DNA of 64,000 nucleotides from Nostoc linckia NIES-25 (GTDB lineage: Bacteria > Cyanobacteriota > Cyanobacteriia > Cyanobacteriales > Nostocaceae): contig NZ_AP018222.1 of the NCBI RefSeq assembly GCF_002368035.1, forward strand, positions 3,775,534 through 3,839,533. The letters run 5' to 3'. Positions 10,437 through 18,716 of this stretch are shown here, in pieces. The notes under the pieces were generated by a model, which worked only from the letters and a program-made list of their open reading frames with translations, did no database searches and was not told where the DNA came from. Position 1 is the stretch's first letter; each line of letters starts with the position of its first letter. Made by a program: the position numbers and the translations under genes.

Positions 10437-11303
10437 ATGTGGACTCAAATCGACGCACATATTAGCCAAATAACTGGTGAAAAATTTCAAAGTCAACAAC
10501 GGCGATCGGTTGGTGGCGGATGCATCAATCAAGGTTATGCTGTCTCTGATGGCGAAATCACGTACTTTGTCAAGCTCAACCAAGCTTCTCAAGTTGCAAT
10601 GTTTGAGGCTGAGGCGCTGGGTTTAGAGGAAATGCTAGCAACCGCTAGTATTCGGGTTCCCAAACCTGTTTGTTGGGGTGTGGCTAGTAATTCTGCTTAC
10701 ATTGTCCTTGAATGGTTGGAAATGGGAAGCGGTAATTCCAAATCATGGGAAGAGATGGGACGCCAACTGGCGGCAATGCATAAAGCTAGCGGCAGTCAAG
10801 ATTTTGGTTGGAAAATTAACAATACTATTGGTTCCACCCCCCAAATTAACACTTGGACGCCAGACTGGGTGGAATTTTATGCGAAACATCGCCTGAGTTA
10901 TCAATTTCAATTAGCTAGGCGGCGCGGAGGTAATTTCCCTCAACAAGATCGGTTATTAGCGGCGATTCCTCAATTGTTGGCAAATCATCAAGTGCAACCT
11001 TCGTTGGTACATGGGGATTTATGGGGTGGAAATGCTGGGTGTACTGTGTCGGGAGAACCAGCGATCTTCGATCCAGCAACTTATTTTGGCGATCGCGAAG
11101 TTGATATTGCCATGACAGAATTATTTGGTGGTTTTCCCGCGGCATTTTACAAGGGTTATAACGAAGTCTTCCCTTTAGATGACGGTTATGAGCAAAGAAA
11201 AACACTTTATAATCTTTATCACATTTTGAATCACTTCAATTTATTTGGTGGTGGTTATGCTTCCCAAGCCAACCGCATGATTGACCAAATTTTGCAACGC
11301 TAA
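10437..11303 (+). CDS. Fructosamine kinase family protein
   Basis: A 288-residue protein with the fructosamine/ketosamine-3-kinase layout. The N-terminal lobe carries GGGCINQGYAV and YFVKLN (ATP-anchoring lysine), then FEAEALGLEEM. The catalytic loop is LVHGDLWGGNAG and the metal-binding segment is IFDPATYFGDREVDIAMTEL. The C-terminal YNLYHILNHFNLFGGGY motif is typical. Members phosphorylate sugar-amine adducts on proteins or metabolites so that they decompose (deglycation). Cytosolic. Length is normal for the family. The neighbouring oxygenase is on the same strand but separated by palindromic repeats, so co-transcription is uncertain. Confidence 0.9.
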   Translation: MWTQIDAHISQITGEKFQSQQRRSVGGGCINQGYAVSDGEITYFVKLNQASQVAMFEAEALGLEEMLATASIRVPKPVCWGVASNSAYIVLEWLEMGSGNSKSWEEMGRQLAAMHKASGSQDFGWKINNTIGSTPQINTWTPDWVEFYAKHRLSYQFQLARRRGGNFPQQDRLLAAIPQLLANHQVQPSLVHGDLWGGNAGCTVSGEPAIFDPATYFGDREVDIAMTELFGGFPAAFYKGYNEVFPLDDGYEQRKTLYNLYHILNHFNLFGGGYASQANRMIDQILQR

Positions 11304-11372
11304 ATACATCCCTGTGAATGTTGACGGTTAAGAGTGTAAAGATATTCCAATGCAACGTTTCTACTTGACTGT

Positions 11373-11401
11373 GTAAAGACGTTGCAATGCAACGTCTCTA
11401 C
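11373..11401. repeat. REP-like palindrome, GTAGAGACGTTGCA family
   Basis: Near-perfect palindrome with arms of the form GTARAGACGTTGCA. A degenerate half-copy lies just upstream (about 11334-11364), and a second good copy is at 38320-38348. It abuts the following gene, and a TTG inside it would be a misleading start codon. Confidence 0.75.
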
Positions 11402-11414
11402 TGTGAAATTACTT

Positions 11415-12032
11415 ATGAAATACTATCAACAACAACCTAACGCATTTACTAACGATTATCTAAATAATTTATGGGGAGAAATCCAAGCTTGTCCTTATTT
11501 TGCTATCAACAACCTCAACCGCGATTTTGTTGCTACTAAAGGATTTTCGGTAGTATTTCAGCGTTCGGGATTAACAACGGTAGAACAGCAGTTTCCCTAC
11601 TTTAAACCTTATCTAGATTTAGCTCTCCAGCCAAATTGTAATGCTTTTTATCTCAATCCTTTACAGTTAAAAGAAGGCTCTCGTGTCGATCCGCATATCG
11701 ATCGCTCCTTGCGTTCTTACTGCAAAACCATTGAACCGCCTATATTTGTGAGTGTGCTTTATGTACGAGTCCCTGCTGATATGGAAGGGGGAGAATTAGT
11801 ACTGCGATCGCACAAGCGTCAACTTGGACAAATTAAGCCGCAAATTAATACTTTACTTTACTTTCAGGGAGATTTAACCCATTCTGTTAACGCAGTCAAA
11901 ACCCCTGGCGATCGCCTTAGCTTGGTTTGCGAACAATATTCTTTAAGCGAAACTGAACTCCAAGAAATTCCCCAGTTTACTATCGAGTCAAGAAAAACTC
12001 AGTCTGGAAGTAAAAAGAGAAAGTCATATTAA
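11415..12032 (+). CDS. 2OG-Fe(II) oxygenase
   Basis: About 205 residues. The Fe(II)-binding HxD appears as VDPHIDRSL, the distal histidine as DLTHSV, and the 2-oxoglutarate arginine as GDRLSLVCEQY. Between them lies the jelly-roll text VSVLYVRVPADMEGGELVL, as in prolyl-4-hydroxylase-like enzymes. Substrate unknown. I chose ATG at 11415: the frame opens at TTG 11382, but those first residues are encoded by the REP palindrome. The stop is one base from the MITE-like element at 12034, so that element probably supplied the new 3' flank. Confidence 0.85.
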   Translation: MKYYQQQPNAFTNDYLNNLWGEIQACPYFAINNLNRDFVATKGFSVVFQRSGLTTVEQQFPYFKPYLDLALQPNCNAFYLNPLQLKEGSRVDPHIDRSLRSYCKTIEPPIFVSVLYVRVPADMEGGELVLRSHKRQLGQIKPQINTLLYFQGDLTHSVNAVKTPGDRLSLVCEQYSLSETELQEIPQFTIESRKTQSGSKKRKSY

Positions 12033-12033
12033 C

Positions 12034-12175
12034 AGGACTTACGCAAAATATAACGAAAGTAGCGGTAATACCCTGCGGGTTCGCTCTTAGCGTTCTCGCA
12101 GAGTAGCCGCTGTGCGTCTACATGAATTACCGCTACACAAGAATAAGGTTTTCAGTCACATATTGCGTAAGTCCT
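12034..12175. repeat. MITE-like element, AGGACTTACGC termini
   Basis: A 142-bp non-coding element with perfect 13-bp inverted ends AGGACTTACGCAA. It starts one base after the oxygenase stop codon. A decayed relative in the opposite orientation begins at 31299 and shares the interior ATATGTGAC...AAAACCTTATTC text. Confidence 0.75.
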
Positions 12176-12275
12176 GATTAAGTAGAAGGCAATAAGTAGA
12201 ACAGCGTAAATATTTTTAATTTGGAGGAGGCAGAAGGCAGGAGGAAAGAGGATTTTAGGCTACTTTACATTATTA

Positions 12276-12304
12276 TTGACTTTTTACATAAAATATGATA
12301 TTTT
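12276..12304 (+). promoter_or_regulatory. Candidate promoter of the PotC-like gene
   Basis: TTGACT at 12276-12281 and TATTTT at 12299-12304 are spaced by 17 bp, about 30 bp upstream of the GTG start. Sequence pattern only. Confidence 0.3.
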
Positions 12305-12335
12305 GTATTTTCACTAAGAAAAATCAAATAAAAAC

Positions 12336-13142
12336 GTGAATATTTCTCCACATATCAAAAAACCGCGTGTCACATGGCAGGCGGTTTTCTCGCTGCTGAT
12401 ATTTGTGTTTATGTACCTGCCTATACTGGTACTTGGCTTTTATAGCTTTAATCAATCGCCTTACAGCGCAACTTGGCAAGGATTTACCTTAGATTGGTAT
12501 TTAAAGTTGTTCGGTGACGATCGCATCTTATCAGCTTTGCAAAATAGTTTGATAGTTGCTGGTTGTGCAGTTGGGATTTCAGCAGTGCTGGGAACCTTGA
12601 TGGCGGTTGGTTTGGCGCGTTACCAATTTCCGCTTAAGAATTTGTATCGCGGTATCGCCTACCTACCATTAATTATTCCCGATATTGCGATCGCAGTGGC
12701 TACCTTGGTATGTTTAGCCGCCTTTGCAATACCTTTAAGTTTGTGGACGATAGTTGCAGCACACGTAGTATTTTGCCTCGCCTACGTGGGAATTGTAGTT
12801 TCATCTAGACTGACAAATTTAGATCCTCACTTAGAAGAAGCAGCATTAGATTTAGGCGCGACACCAACCCAAGCATTTATCAAAGTATTATTACCTCAAT
12901 TAATGCCTGGTATTATTGCTGGTTGTTTGTTAACTTTTGTCCTGAGTTTAGATGATTTTTTGATTGCCAGTTTTACTGCTGGTAGTGGTTCTAACACCCT
13001 GCCAATGGAAATTTTTAGTCGTATTAGGACAGGAGTCAAGCCTGATATTAATGCTTTGAGTGTAATGTTAATTTCCGTATCAGCGATCGTTGCTTTTATT
13101 GCTGAGTTACTTCGTGTTTCTGGAGAAAATAAAAGCTTATAA
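12336..13142 (+). CDS. potC: PotC-type ABC transporter permease
   Basis: A 268-residue inner-membrane permease of the spermidine/putrescine (PotC) type. Six hydrophobic segments are visible, starting with VFSLLIFVFMYLPILVLGFY. The ATPase-docking EAA loop is EEAALDLGATPTQAFIKVLL, followed by PGIIAGCLLTFVLSLDDFLI, characteristic of PotC. It starts at GTG 12336. It should pair with PotB, a PotA ATPase and a PotD binding protein, but none of these is in the window, so its partners are encoded elsewhere. Substrate could be polyamine or another PotC-family solute. Confidence 0.88.
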   Translation: MNISPHIKKPRVTWQAVFSLLIFVFMYLPILVLGFYSFNQSPYSATWQGFTLDWYLKLFGDDRILSALQNSLIVAGCAVGISAVLGTLMAVGLARYQFPLKNLYRGIAYLPLIIPDIAIAVATLVCLAAFAIPLSLWTIVAAHVVFCLAYVGIVVSSRLTNLDPHLEEAALDLGATPTQAFIKVLLPQLMPGIIAGCLLTFVLSLDDFLIASFTAGSGSNTLPMEIFSRIRTGVKPDINALSVMLISVSAIVAFIAELLRVSGENKSL

Positions 13143-13527
13143 CTAGAAGTCATAATTCAGAATTTAGGAGTCAGAAGTTACAATCAATTATCTGCTAGTC
13201 GAACAAAATACAAGCAAGAAAATTTTTGCGACTGACGCCAATATTGCTGTTTTGATTAAAATTATTCATTATTTATAGCATTTCCCGTTCTAGTGAAGTA
13301 CAAAGTAGGGGCGCATAGCTATGCGCCCCTAAAAATTTATGATTTATAACTGCTATAGTTCTTAGTGAACTTTTTTATCTAAAAACAACAGCTATCTTAA
13401 AGAATAATTCTGAATTCTGATATTTTTAAACACATATAAAAAATTCCGTGTTCGCTTCTCTACATAACTGTTTTCAATAAGATGATATTGGGGCTAACTT
13501 TGGAGAAGATGCTATTTTCACTTCATT
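13143..13527. other. Intergenic region with one palindrome
   Basis: No gene seen. Contains the 24-bp perfect palindrome at 13307-13330 and otherwise AT-rich spacer upstream of the first kinase/FGE gene. Confidence 0.45.
13307..13330. repeat. Perfect palindrome, AGGGGCGCATAG arms
   Basis: A 24-bp perfect inverted repeat with no loop (AGGGGCGCATAG then its complement). A related imperfect copy is at 35081-35110. It lacks a U-run, so I read it as a REP-like element, not a terminator. Confidence 0.7.
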
Positions 13528-15366
13528 ATGCAAATCTGCCAAAATCCCAATTGCTCAAATCCATTTAACTCTGATAGCAATAGATTTTGCGTCAGTTGCG
13601 GACAAAGCAACTTTGGCAAACTTCTGAGAAACCGTTACCGCGTATTGGGACTCTTAGGTGAAGGTGGGTTTAGCAGAACTTATGCTACAGAAGATGCAGA
13701 TAGACTCAATGCGCCTTGTGTCATCAAGCAATTTTTCCCACAATTCCAAGGAACTGGACAACGTACCAAAGCAGCCCAATTTTTCAAGGAAGAAGCCTTT
13801 CGGTTGTATGAACTCGGAGAAAATCATACCCAAATTCCTAGATTACTTGCTTATTTTGAACAAGGTACAAGCTTATATCTCGTGCAAGAATTTATTCAAG
13901 GAAAAACTCTTTTACAAGAAGTTCAAGAACAAATATATGGCGAAGAACAAATTTGGCAACTTTTAGCTGATTTGTTGCCAGTTCTAGAATTTATTCATAC
14001 AAGTAACATTATTCACCGGGATATCAAGCCAGAAAATATTATCCGCCGTGCAAGCGATGGAAAACCCGTTTTAATTGACTTTGGTGGTGCTAAACAAGTA
14101 ACACAAACGAGTATAGGCAGACAAGCTACAGTAATTTATACACTTGGTTATGCACCGACTGAACAAATGGCTGGCTTTGCTTGTCACGCCAGTGATTTAT
14201 ATGCTTTGGGCGTAACTTGCGTGCGTCTTTTAACTCAATGTTTACCTTTACAGGATGTTTCTGGACAGGTTAAAGATCCTATTTATGATGCCATGAATGC
14301 TAAGTGGTTGTGGCGTCAACGATTACAAGAAAAAGGTATTACTATCAGCGACGAATTAGGGAAAATTTTAGATAAATTACTCAAACATTTACCGAGTGAA
14401 AGGTATCAAACAGCAGCAGAAGTTCTCAAAGATTTGGAGTTTATCAAATCAAATCTTGAACCTGTAGCCCTAAAAATGGTTTCCATCCCCCAACCCGTGC
14501 TACCACCGCCAAAAGTAACAGTACCATTACCGCCTTTAAAAACTTTTGAATTTGATGTAGTCACAGTAGACACAGCAGGTAGAGAAGTTAGTCGCGTCAG
14601 CCGCAGTGCAAACTTCTTTGCTGAGGAATTGGGTAAGTCTGTCACCCTGGAAATGGTATCAATTCCTGGCGGTACATACATGATGGGTTCCCTGGAGTTT
14701 GAAGGAGACGCTGACGAACGTCCTCAACGCCAAGTGACTGTAGAACCATTTTTTATGGGAAAATTTCCTGTAACTCAAGCACAGTGGAGAGTAGTAGCAG
14801 CATTACCCAAAGTCAACCAAACCTTAAATCCTAATCCATCGAAATTTAAAGGTTTAGATAGACCAGTAGAAAATGTATCTTGGCATGAAGCTGTAGAATT
14901 TTGTCTCAGGCTATCAGAAAAAACTGGACGCGACTATCGTTTACCGAGTGAAGCAGAATGGGAATATGCTTGTCGTGCTGGAACTAAGACATCATTTCAC
15001 TTTGGCGAAACCATTACTACTGATTTAGTTTGCTGTGCTGACGAACCAAAAAGCAAATTCCGCAAAGAAACAACAAACGTAGGCAGTTTTGAAGTAGCCA
15101 ACGCCTTTGGATTGTACGATATGCACGGGCTAGTTTGGGAATGGTGCGCCGATCCGTGGCATAACAATTATAATGATGCACCTTCAGATGCAAGAGTTTG
15201 GGAAATCGGTGGTGATATGCATCGCCGGGTACTGCGCGGTGGTTCTTGGAGTTTCAGTGCAGAACTTTGTCGCAGCGCCAGCCGTAGTTGGAATGAGTCA
15301 GACGGTGGGTTGAGAATTTGTGGCTTTCGGGTGGTATTTTCCGCCGAAGAGACGCCTGAATATTAA
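13528..15366 (+). CDS. Ser/Thr kinase fused to formylglycine-generating-enzyme domain
   Basis: 612 residues in three parts. Residues 4-24 are a zinc-ribbon (C4, C9, C21, C24). Residues about 35-300 are a Hanks-type kinase: glycine loop GEGGFSR, lysine in CVIKQFF, catalytic HRDIKPENII, and metal loop DFGGAK. Residues about 375-610 are an FGE-sulfatase/SUMF1-like C-type-lectin fold: EMVSIPGGTYMMGS, YRLPSEAEWEYACRAG, NAFGLYDMHGLVWEWC, RVLRGGSW and ICGFRVVF. In cyanobacteria such fusions are called bifunctional kinase/FGE proteins; true formylglycine activity is unproven. It is the first of a tandem pair, about 500 bp from its paralogue. Confidence 0.92.
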   Translation: MQICQNPNCSNPFNSDSNRFCVSCGQSNFGKLLRNRYRVLGLLGEGGFSRTYATEDADRLNAPCVIKQFFPQFQGTGQRTKAAQFFKEEAFRLYELGENHTQIPRLLAYFEQGTSLYLVQEFIQGKTLLQEVQEQIYGEEQIWQLLADLLPVLEFIHTSNIIHRDIKPENIIRRASDGKPVLIDFGGAKQVTQTSIGRQATVIYTLGYAPTEQMAGFACHASDLYALGVTCVRLLTQCLPLQDVSGQVKDPIYDAMNAKWLWRQRLQEKGITISDELGKILDKLLKHLPSERYQTAAEVLKDLEFIKSNLEPVALKMVSIPQPVLPPPKVTVPLPPLKTFEFDVVTVDTAGREVSRVSRSANFFAEELGKSVTLEMVSIPGGTYMMGSLEFEGDADERPQRQVTVEPFFMGKFPVTQAQWRVVAALPKVNQTLNPNPSKFKGLDRPVENVSWHEAVEFCLRLSEKTGRDYRLPSEAEWEYACRAGTKTSFHFGETITTDLVCCADEPKSKFRKETTNVGSFEVANAFGLYDMHGLVWEWCADPWHNNYNDAPSDARVWEIGGDMHRRVLRGGSWSFSAELCRSASRSWNESDGGLRICGFRVVFSAEETPEY

Positions 15367-15592
15367 GTTTTGGATTTCTAAATTAGGTTTTGAACTTGTA
15401 AATCAAGTTTTGGATTTCTAAATCAAATAAGACTTAGACACTAAAGGCTAAAACATATAGCGATTCTTGTTTGGATGCAAGACGCTGTAACGCGCTGAGT
15501 TAGCCAAAATGCCCTCACCGGATTTTAAATTTGAAATTTTGGATTGTTAATTCAAAACTTTAAATCTAAAGAAGTCCAAAACCCTCATGTTG

Positions 15593-15612
15593 AGACGCGA
15601 TAAATCGCGTCT
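15593..15612. repeat. REP-like palindrome, AGACGCGA arms
   Basis: AGACGCGA-TAAA-TCGCGTCT, a member of the palindrome family linked to the second RAYT gene (58308-58982). Confidence 0.7.
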
Positions 15613-15672
15613 TCTCTAGACCAATTATCTCTATAGGAATCCGATTTGATTTATGAAAAAATCTAAGTATCT

Positions 15673-15748
15673 GTAGGGTGTGTTATCGCGTAGCGTAACG
15701 CACCAAAGCCTCGGACGGTGCGTTAGCCAGAGGCATAACGCACCCTAC
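15673..15748. repeat. Inverted repeat with GTAGGGTG ends
   Basis: A 76-bp imperfect hairpin whose outer arms are GTAGGGTG(T)GTTAT and ATAACGCACCCTAC, with inner GGTGCGTTA pairing. A shorter relative lies at 31372-31403. Dispersed, non-coding. Confidence 0.6.
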
Positions 15749-15860
15749 GTATATTTCAGAAATCAAATATGAGTCCTACAGGAACAATCTTTAACCCAAG
15801 CTTATTACAATATTAGCTAAGCTGGTAATATATATAACAAACTGCTTGTAGTTCTGATTT

Positions 15861-17678
15861 ATGCAAATCTGCCAAAATCCCAATTGCTCAAATCCCTTCA
15901 ACCCTGATAGCAATAGATTTTGTATGAGTTGCGGACAAAATAACTTTGGCAACCTGCTGGGAAATCGCTACCGCGTTTTGAAACTTTTAGGTGAAGGTGG
16001 GTTTGGCAGAACTTATACAGCAGAAGACACAACTAGATTTAATGATGTTTGTGTCATCAAGCAATTTTTTCCACAAGTGCAAGGAACAGCAGCACTTACT
16101 AAAGCAAAAGAATTATTCAAACAAGAGGCCAAGCGACTTTATGAATTGGGAGAAAATCATTCTCAAATTCCGAGATTGTTAGCTTATTTTGAACAAGGTG
16201 CAAGCTTATATCTCGTACAAGAATTTATTCCAGGCCAAACTCTGCTCAAAGAACTTCAAGAACAACCTTATAGTGAAGAACAAATTCGAGAACTTTTAGC
16301 AGATTTGTTACCAGTTCTGCAATTCATCCACGATCGCAATGTCATCCATCGGGATATTAAACCAGAAAATATCATCCGAAGGGAGAGCGATCGCTATCCG
16401 ATCTTAATTGACTTTGGCGGCGCTAAACAAGTAACTCAAACCAGTTTAGCCAGACAAGCCACAGGAATTTATACCGTTGGTTATGCCCCAAGCGAACAAA
16501 TGGCAGGATTCGCCACTCCTGTTAGCGATCTATATGCTTTGGGTGCCACTTGTGTGCGTCTTTTAACTCAAAGTTTGGCTGTGCAAGATACCAATGGAAA
16601 TCTCTACGATCGCCTTTACGATCCTTTTAATGCTCAATGGTTGTGGCGAGAAATTTTGCAAGAAAAAGGTGTTACTATCAGCGACGATTTAGGGCAAATT
16701 CTCGATAAATTGCTCAAGCACTTACCAAGGGAAAGATATCAATCAGCAGCAGAAGTTTTGCAAGATTTAAACTCTCCAAAAGCCAAAATTCCAACAACAA
16801 TAATCACGATTCCGCAACCGCAATTACCAACCGTTCAAACAAACGTATCTCTACAAACTTTTGAATTCGATGTCATCTTAGTAGATGCAAAAGGTATACA
16901 AATTAGCCGTAAACGCCATAGTGCAAATTTATTTATAGAAGACTTGGGAAATGGAGTAATCCTAGAAATGGTATCCATCCCTAGCGGTACTTTTATGATG
17001 GGTTCGCCATCAACAGAACAGGGGCGACGCGATGATGAAACGCCACAACATCAAGTTACAGTCCCTTCATTTTTTATCGGTAAATATCAAATTACCCAAG
17101 CGCAGTATCAAGCAATTATGGGTATTAACCCTTCCTACTTCCGCACCAATGGCGCAAACCGACCTGTGGAAAGTGTGAGTTGGAATGATGCGGTAGAATT
17201 TTGTCAAAAGTTGAGCCAAAAGACAAGACGAACCTATCGGTTACCTAGCGAAGCACAATGGGAGTATGCGTGTCGTGCTGGAACCACCACACCATTCTAT
17301 TTTGGTGAAACAATTACCACTGATTTAGTCAACTACAACGGAAATCATACATACGCCTCTGCACCAAAAGGTGGATATCGCAAGCAAACAACACCAGTAG
17401 GAAGTTTTCCTCCTAACGCCTTTGGTTTATACGATATGCACGGGTTAGTCTGGGAATGGTGTCAAGATAACCGGCATCATAATTACCAAGGCGCACCCAC
17501 TGATGGTAGTGCTTGGTTACAAACTGGTTTATTCTCTAATTTGTTATCTGATAGAGTCATGCGCGGTGGTTCTTGGGGGTTTCTTCCAGAAGGTTGTCGC
17601 AGCGCAAATCGTAAGTCCGATGGTGCTAATCTGCGTTTCAACAGTATTGGTTTTCGTGTTGTCTTAGTTTCCGCGTAA
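15861..17678 (+). CDS. Ser/Thr kinase / FGE-domain fusion, tandem paralogue
   Basis: 605 residues, same architecture as the upstream gene: zinc-ribbon, kinase with GEGGFGR, CVIKQFF, HRDIKPENII and DFGGAK, then the FGE-sulfatase domain (GTFMMGSPSTEQG, YRLPSEAQWEYACRAG, LYDMHGLVWEWCQDN, RVMRGGSWGF, IGFRVVLV). The first 14 residues (MQICQNPNCSNPFN) are identical to the neighbour. The linker (about 300-370) and the FGE surface loops are the most diverged parts, so after duplication the kinase half seems more constrained. A weak hairpin with CCCTTG arms about 80 bp downstream may end transcription. Confidence 0.92.
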   Translation: MQICQNPNCSNPFNPDSNRFCMSCGQNNFGNLLGNRYRVLKLLGEGGFGRTYTAEDTTRFNDVCVIKQFFPQVQGTAALTKAKELFKQEAKRLYELGENHSQIPRLLAYFEQGASLYLVQEFIPGQTLLKELQEQPYSEEQIRELLADLLPVLQFIHDRNVIHRDIKPENIIRRESDRYPILIDFGGAKQVTQTSLARQATGIYTVGYAPSEQMAGFATPVSDLYALGATCVRLLTQSLAVQDTNGNLYDRLYDPFNAQWLWREILQEKGVTISDDLGQILDKLLKHLPRERYQSAAEVLQDLNSPKAKIPTTIITIPQPQLPTVQTNVSLQTFEFDVILVDAKGIQISRKRHSANLFIEDLGNGVILEMVSIPSGTFMMGSPSTEQGRRDDETPQHQVTVPSFFIGKYQITQAQYQAIMGINPSYFRTNGANRPVESVSWNDAVEFCQKLSQKTRRTYRLPSEAQWEYACRAGTTTPFYFGETITTDLVNYNGNHTYASAPKGGYRKQTTPVGSFPPNAFGLYDMHGLVWEWCQDNRHHNYQGAPTDGSAWLQTGLFSNLLSDRVMRGGSWGFLPEGCRSANRKSDGANLRFNSIGFRVVLVSA

Positions 17679-18094
17679 GGGCTGACTTTTACGCTTTTCG
17701 CCCAAAGCGCGATCGCAATTTTTCACAACGTCAAAATAAAATGACAAAAACTCAACAACCCTTGCTTAAGTCAAGGGGCATTTCGTTTTTGCCAAAATTG
17801 TATGCTTGTCCTAAATTTTGATCTCTTTGACCCTTGTAATTTTAACCTTTACAAAGAGTTTTACCCTTAACACCAAGCGTATTGGGTGATAGATTAGATT
17901 AATGCCCAATTAAGCTCAAAAACTAAATTTTATTATTCAATATTCATCGGAAAATAATGTAAGTAGATAGGCATTATTAAAACATCAAATAAATCTTAGT
18001 TCGTAGTAAGCGATTCCTCACTGATTACAGACCTTCAATACTCAAGTATTAACTACAAACTTTCACTATTTTCCACCTACCTACTTATAAGTAA
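17679..18094. other. Intergenic region, possible weak terminator
   Basis: No gene seen. A hairpin around 17758-17777 (CCCTTG...CAAGGG) followed by a T-rich stretch might terminate the kinase/FGE gene. The rest is AT-rich. Confidence 0.35.
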
Positions 18095-18256
18095 CTACCA
18101 ATTATCAGCTGTACCTTTTTTGTAAGGATCGCCTGTAAAAGGTTGTATGCCAATAGTAGGATAAGCATCATCATTAGGCCCAAAAATCCGCATTGCAGCT
18201 TCATAAATATATTGGGTTACATCAGCAAGCATTTGGGAAATCTTGGAAATAGTCAT
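18095..18256 (-). CDS. Small conserved-looking protein, 53 residues
   Basis: A short ORF on the minus strand: MTISKISQMLADVTQYIYEA, then a motif FGPNDDAYPTIGIQPFTGDP, ending KKGTADNW. It has an upstream GGAG ribosome-binding site 9-10 bases before the ATG (GGAGTCCAAATAATATG), ordinary codon use, and a folded-looking layout (amphipathic helix, then a proline/glycine-rich acidic tail). I do not recognise a named family, although the tail reminds me of short cyanobacterial proteins. It stands alone between the kinase genes and the NAD operon. A 16-bp palindrome sits about 80 bp upstream. Confidence 0.7.
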   Translation of the reverse strand: MTISKISQMLADVTQYIYEAAMRIFGPNDDAYPTIGIQPFTGDPYKKGTADNW

Positions 18257-18336
18257 ATTATTTGGACTCCTAATTCCTGAGTCACTTTAGTTGTGATAAC
18301 TATACTTTAATCCTGATTTTGTTAGCTAGCCGCAAC

Positions 18337-18352
18337 TCTCAATATATTGAGA
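18337..18352. promoter_or_regulatory. 16-bp perfect palindrome upstream of the small gene
   Basis: TCTCAATATATTGAGA is perfectly self-complementary and lies about 80 bp upstream of the 53-residue gene on the minus strand. It could be an operator, but no cognate regulator is apparent. Confidence 0.3.
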
Positions 18353-18652
18353 ACCTATGCAATGTTTATTCAGATATGTTTGCAATACTTTAGCTTTGAA
18401 AAAAGTCAAAATTTTTTCGTTAATTCTAATTGTAACATAACTATTTCTGCAATCCCAGTCTGGGAAATAAGCTTGCTTTTCTAGGCGCAGGAGACTGGGA
18501 ATTAGGTTGGAAGCTAGAAAATTTTGTCAGCGACAATTAGCGCTATTAATAGCTATTACTATTAAAAAACGTTAAATTTTTGATAAAGTTATTATTAATA
18601 TGCCTATGAATTCAAGGTTTTTCAGCAGTCTCGGAAATATATTTGCTACAAG

Positions 18653-18681
18653 TTGACAATATTTATGGTAAATATTACCAT
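18653..18681 (+). promoter_or_regulatory. Candidate promoter of the NAD operon
   Basis: TTGACA at 18653-18658 and TACCAT at 18676-18681 are separated by 17 bp, 36 bp before the pncB ATG. The spacer and -10 coincide with the palindrome at 18661-18685. Sequence pattern only. Confidence 0.5.
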
Positions 18682-18685
18682 AAAT
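18661..18685. promoter_or_regulatory. Putative NrtR operator
   Basis: Inverted repeat ATTTATGGTA-AATAT-TACCATAAAT, perfect 10-bp arms with a 5-bp centre. It occupies the spacer and -10 of the likely promoter of pncB-nadD-nrtR-nadE. The third gene encodes a NrtR-type Nudix repressor; NrtR proteins are known to bind palindromes in front of NAD-biosynthesis genes. Assignment to NrtR is inference from position and symmetry. Confidence 0.6.
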
Positions 18686-18716
18686 AAAAGAAGCATTCTT
18701 ATAAGGAAGCTCTGGC

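Larger units (their letters stand above)
15367..15860. other. Repeat-bearing spacer between the two kinase/FGE genes
   Basis: No gene seen. Holds a short direct repeat of TTTTGGATTTCTAAAT-like text right after the stop, a palindrome at 15593-15612, and a larger imperfect inverted repeat at 15673-15748. Confidence 0.5.

Noticed and set aside
15225..17670. Active DGR template/variable-repeat pair
   Set aside because: No reverse transcriptase or template repeat in the window; differences between the two genes are not clearly adenine-specific. Kept only as a lead.
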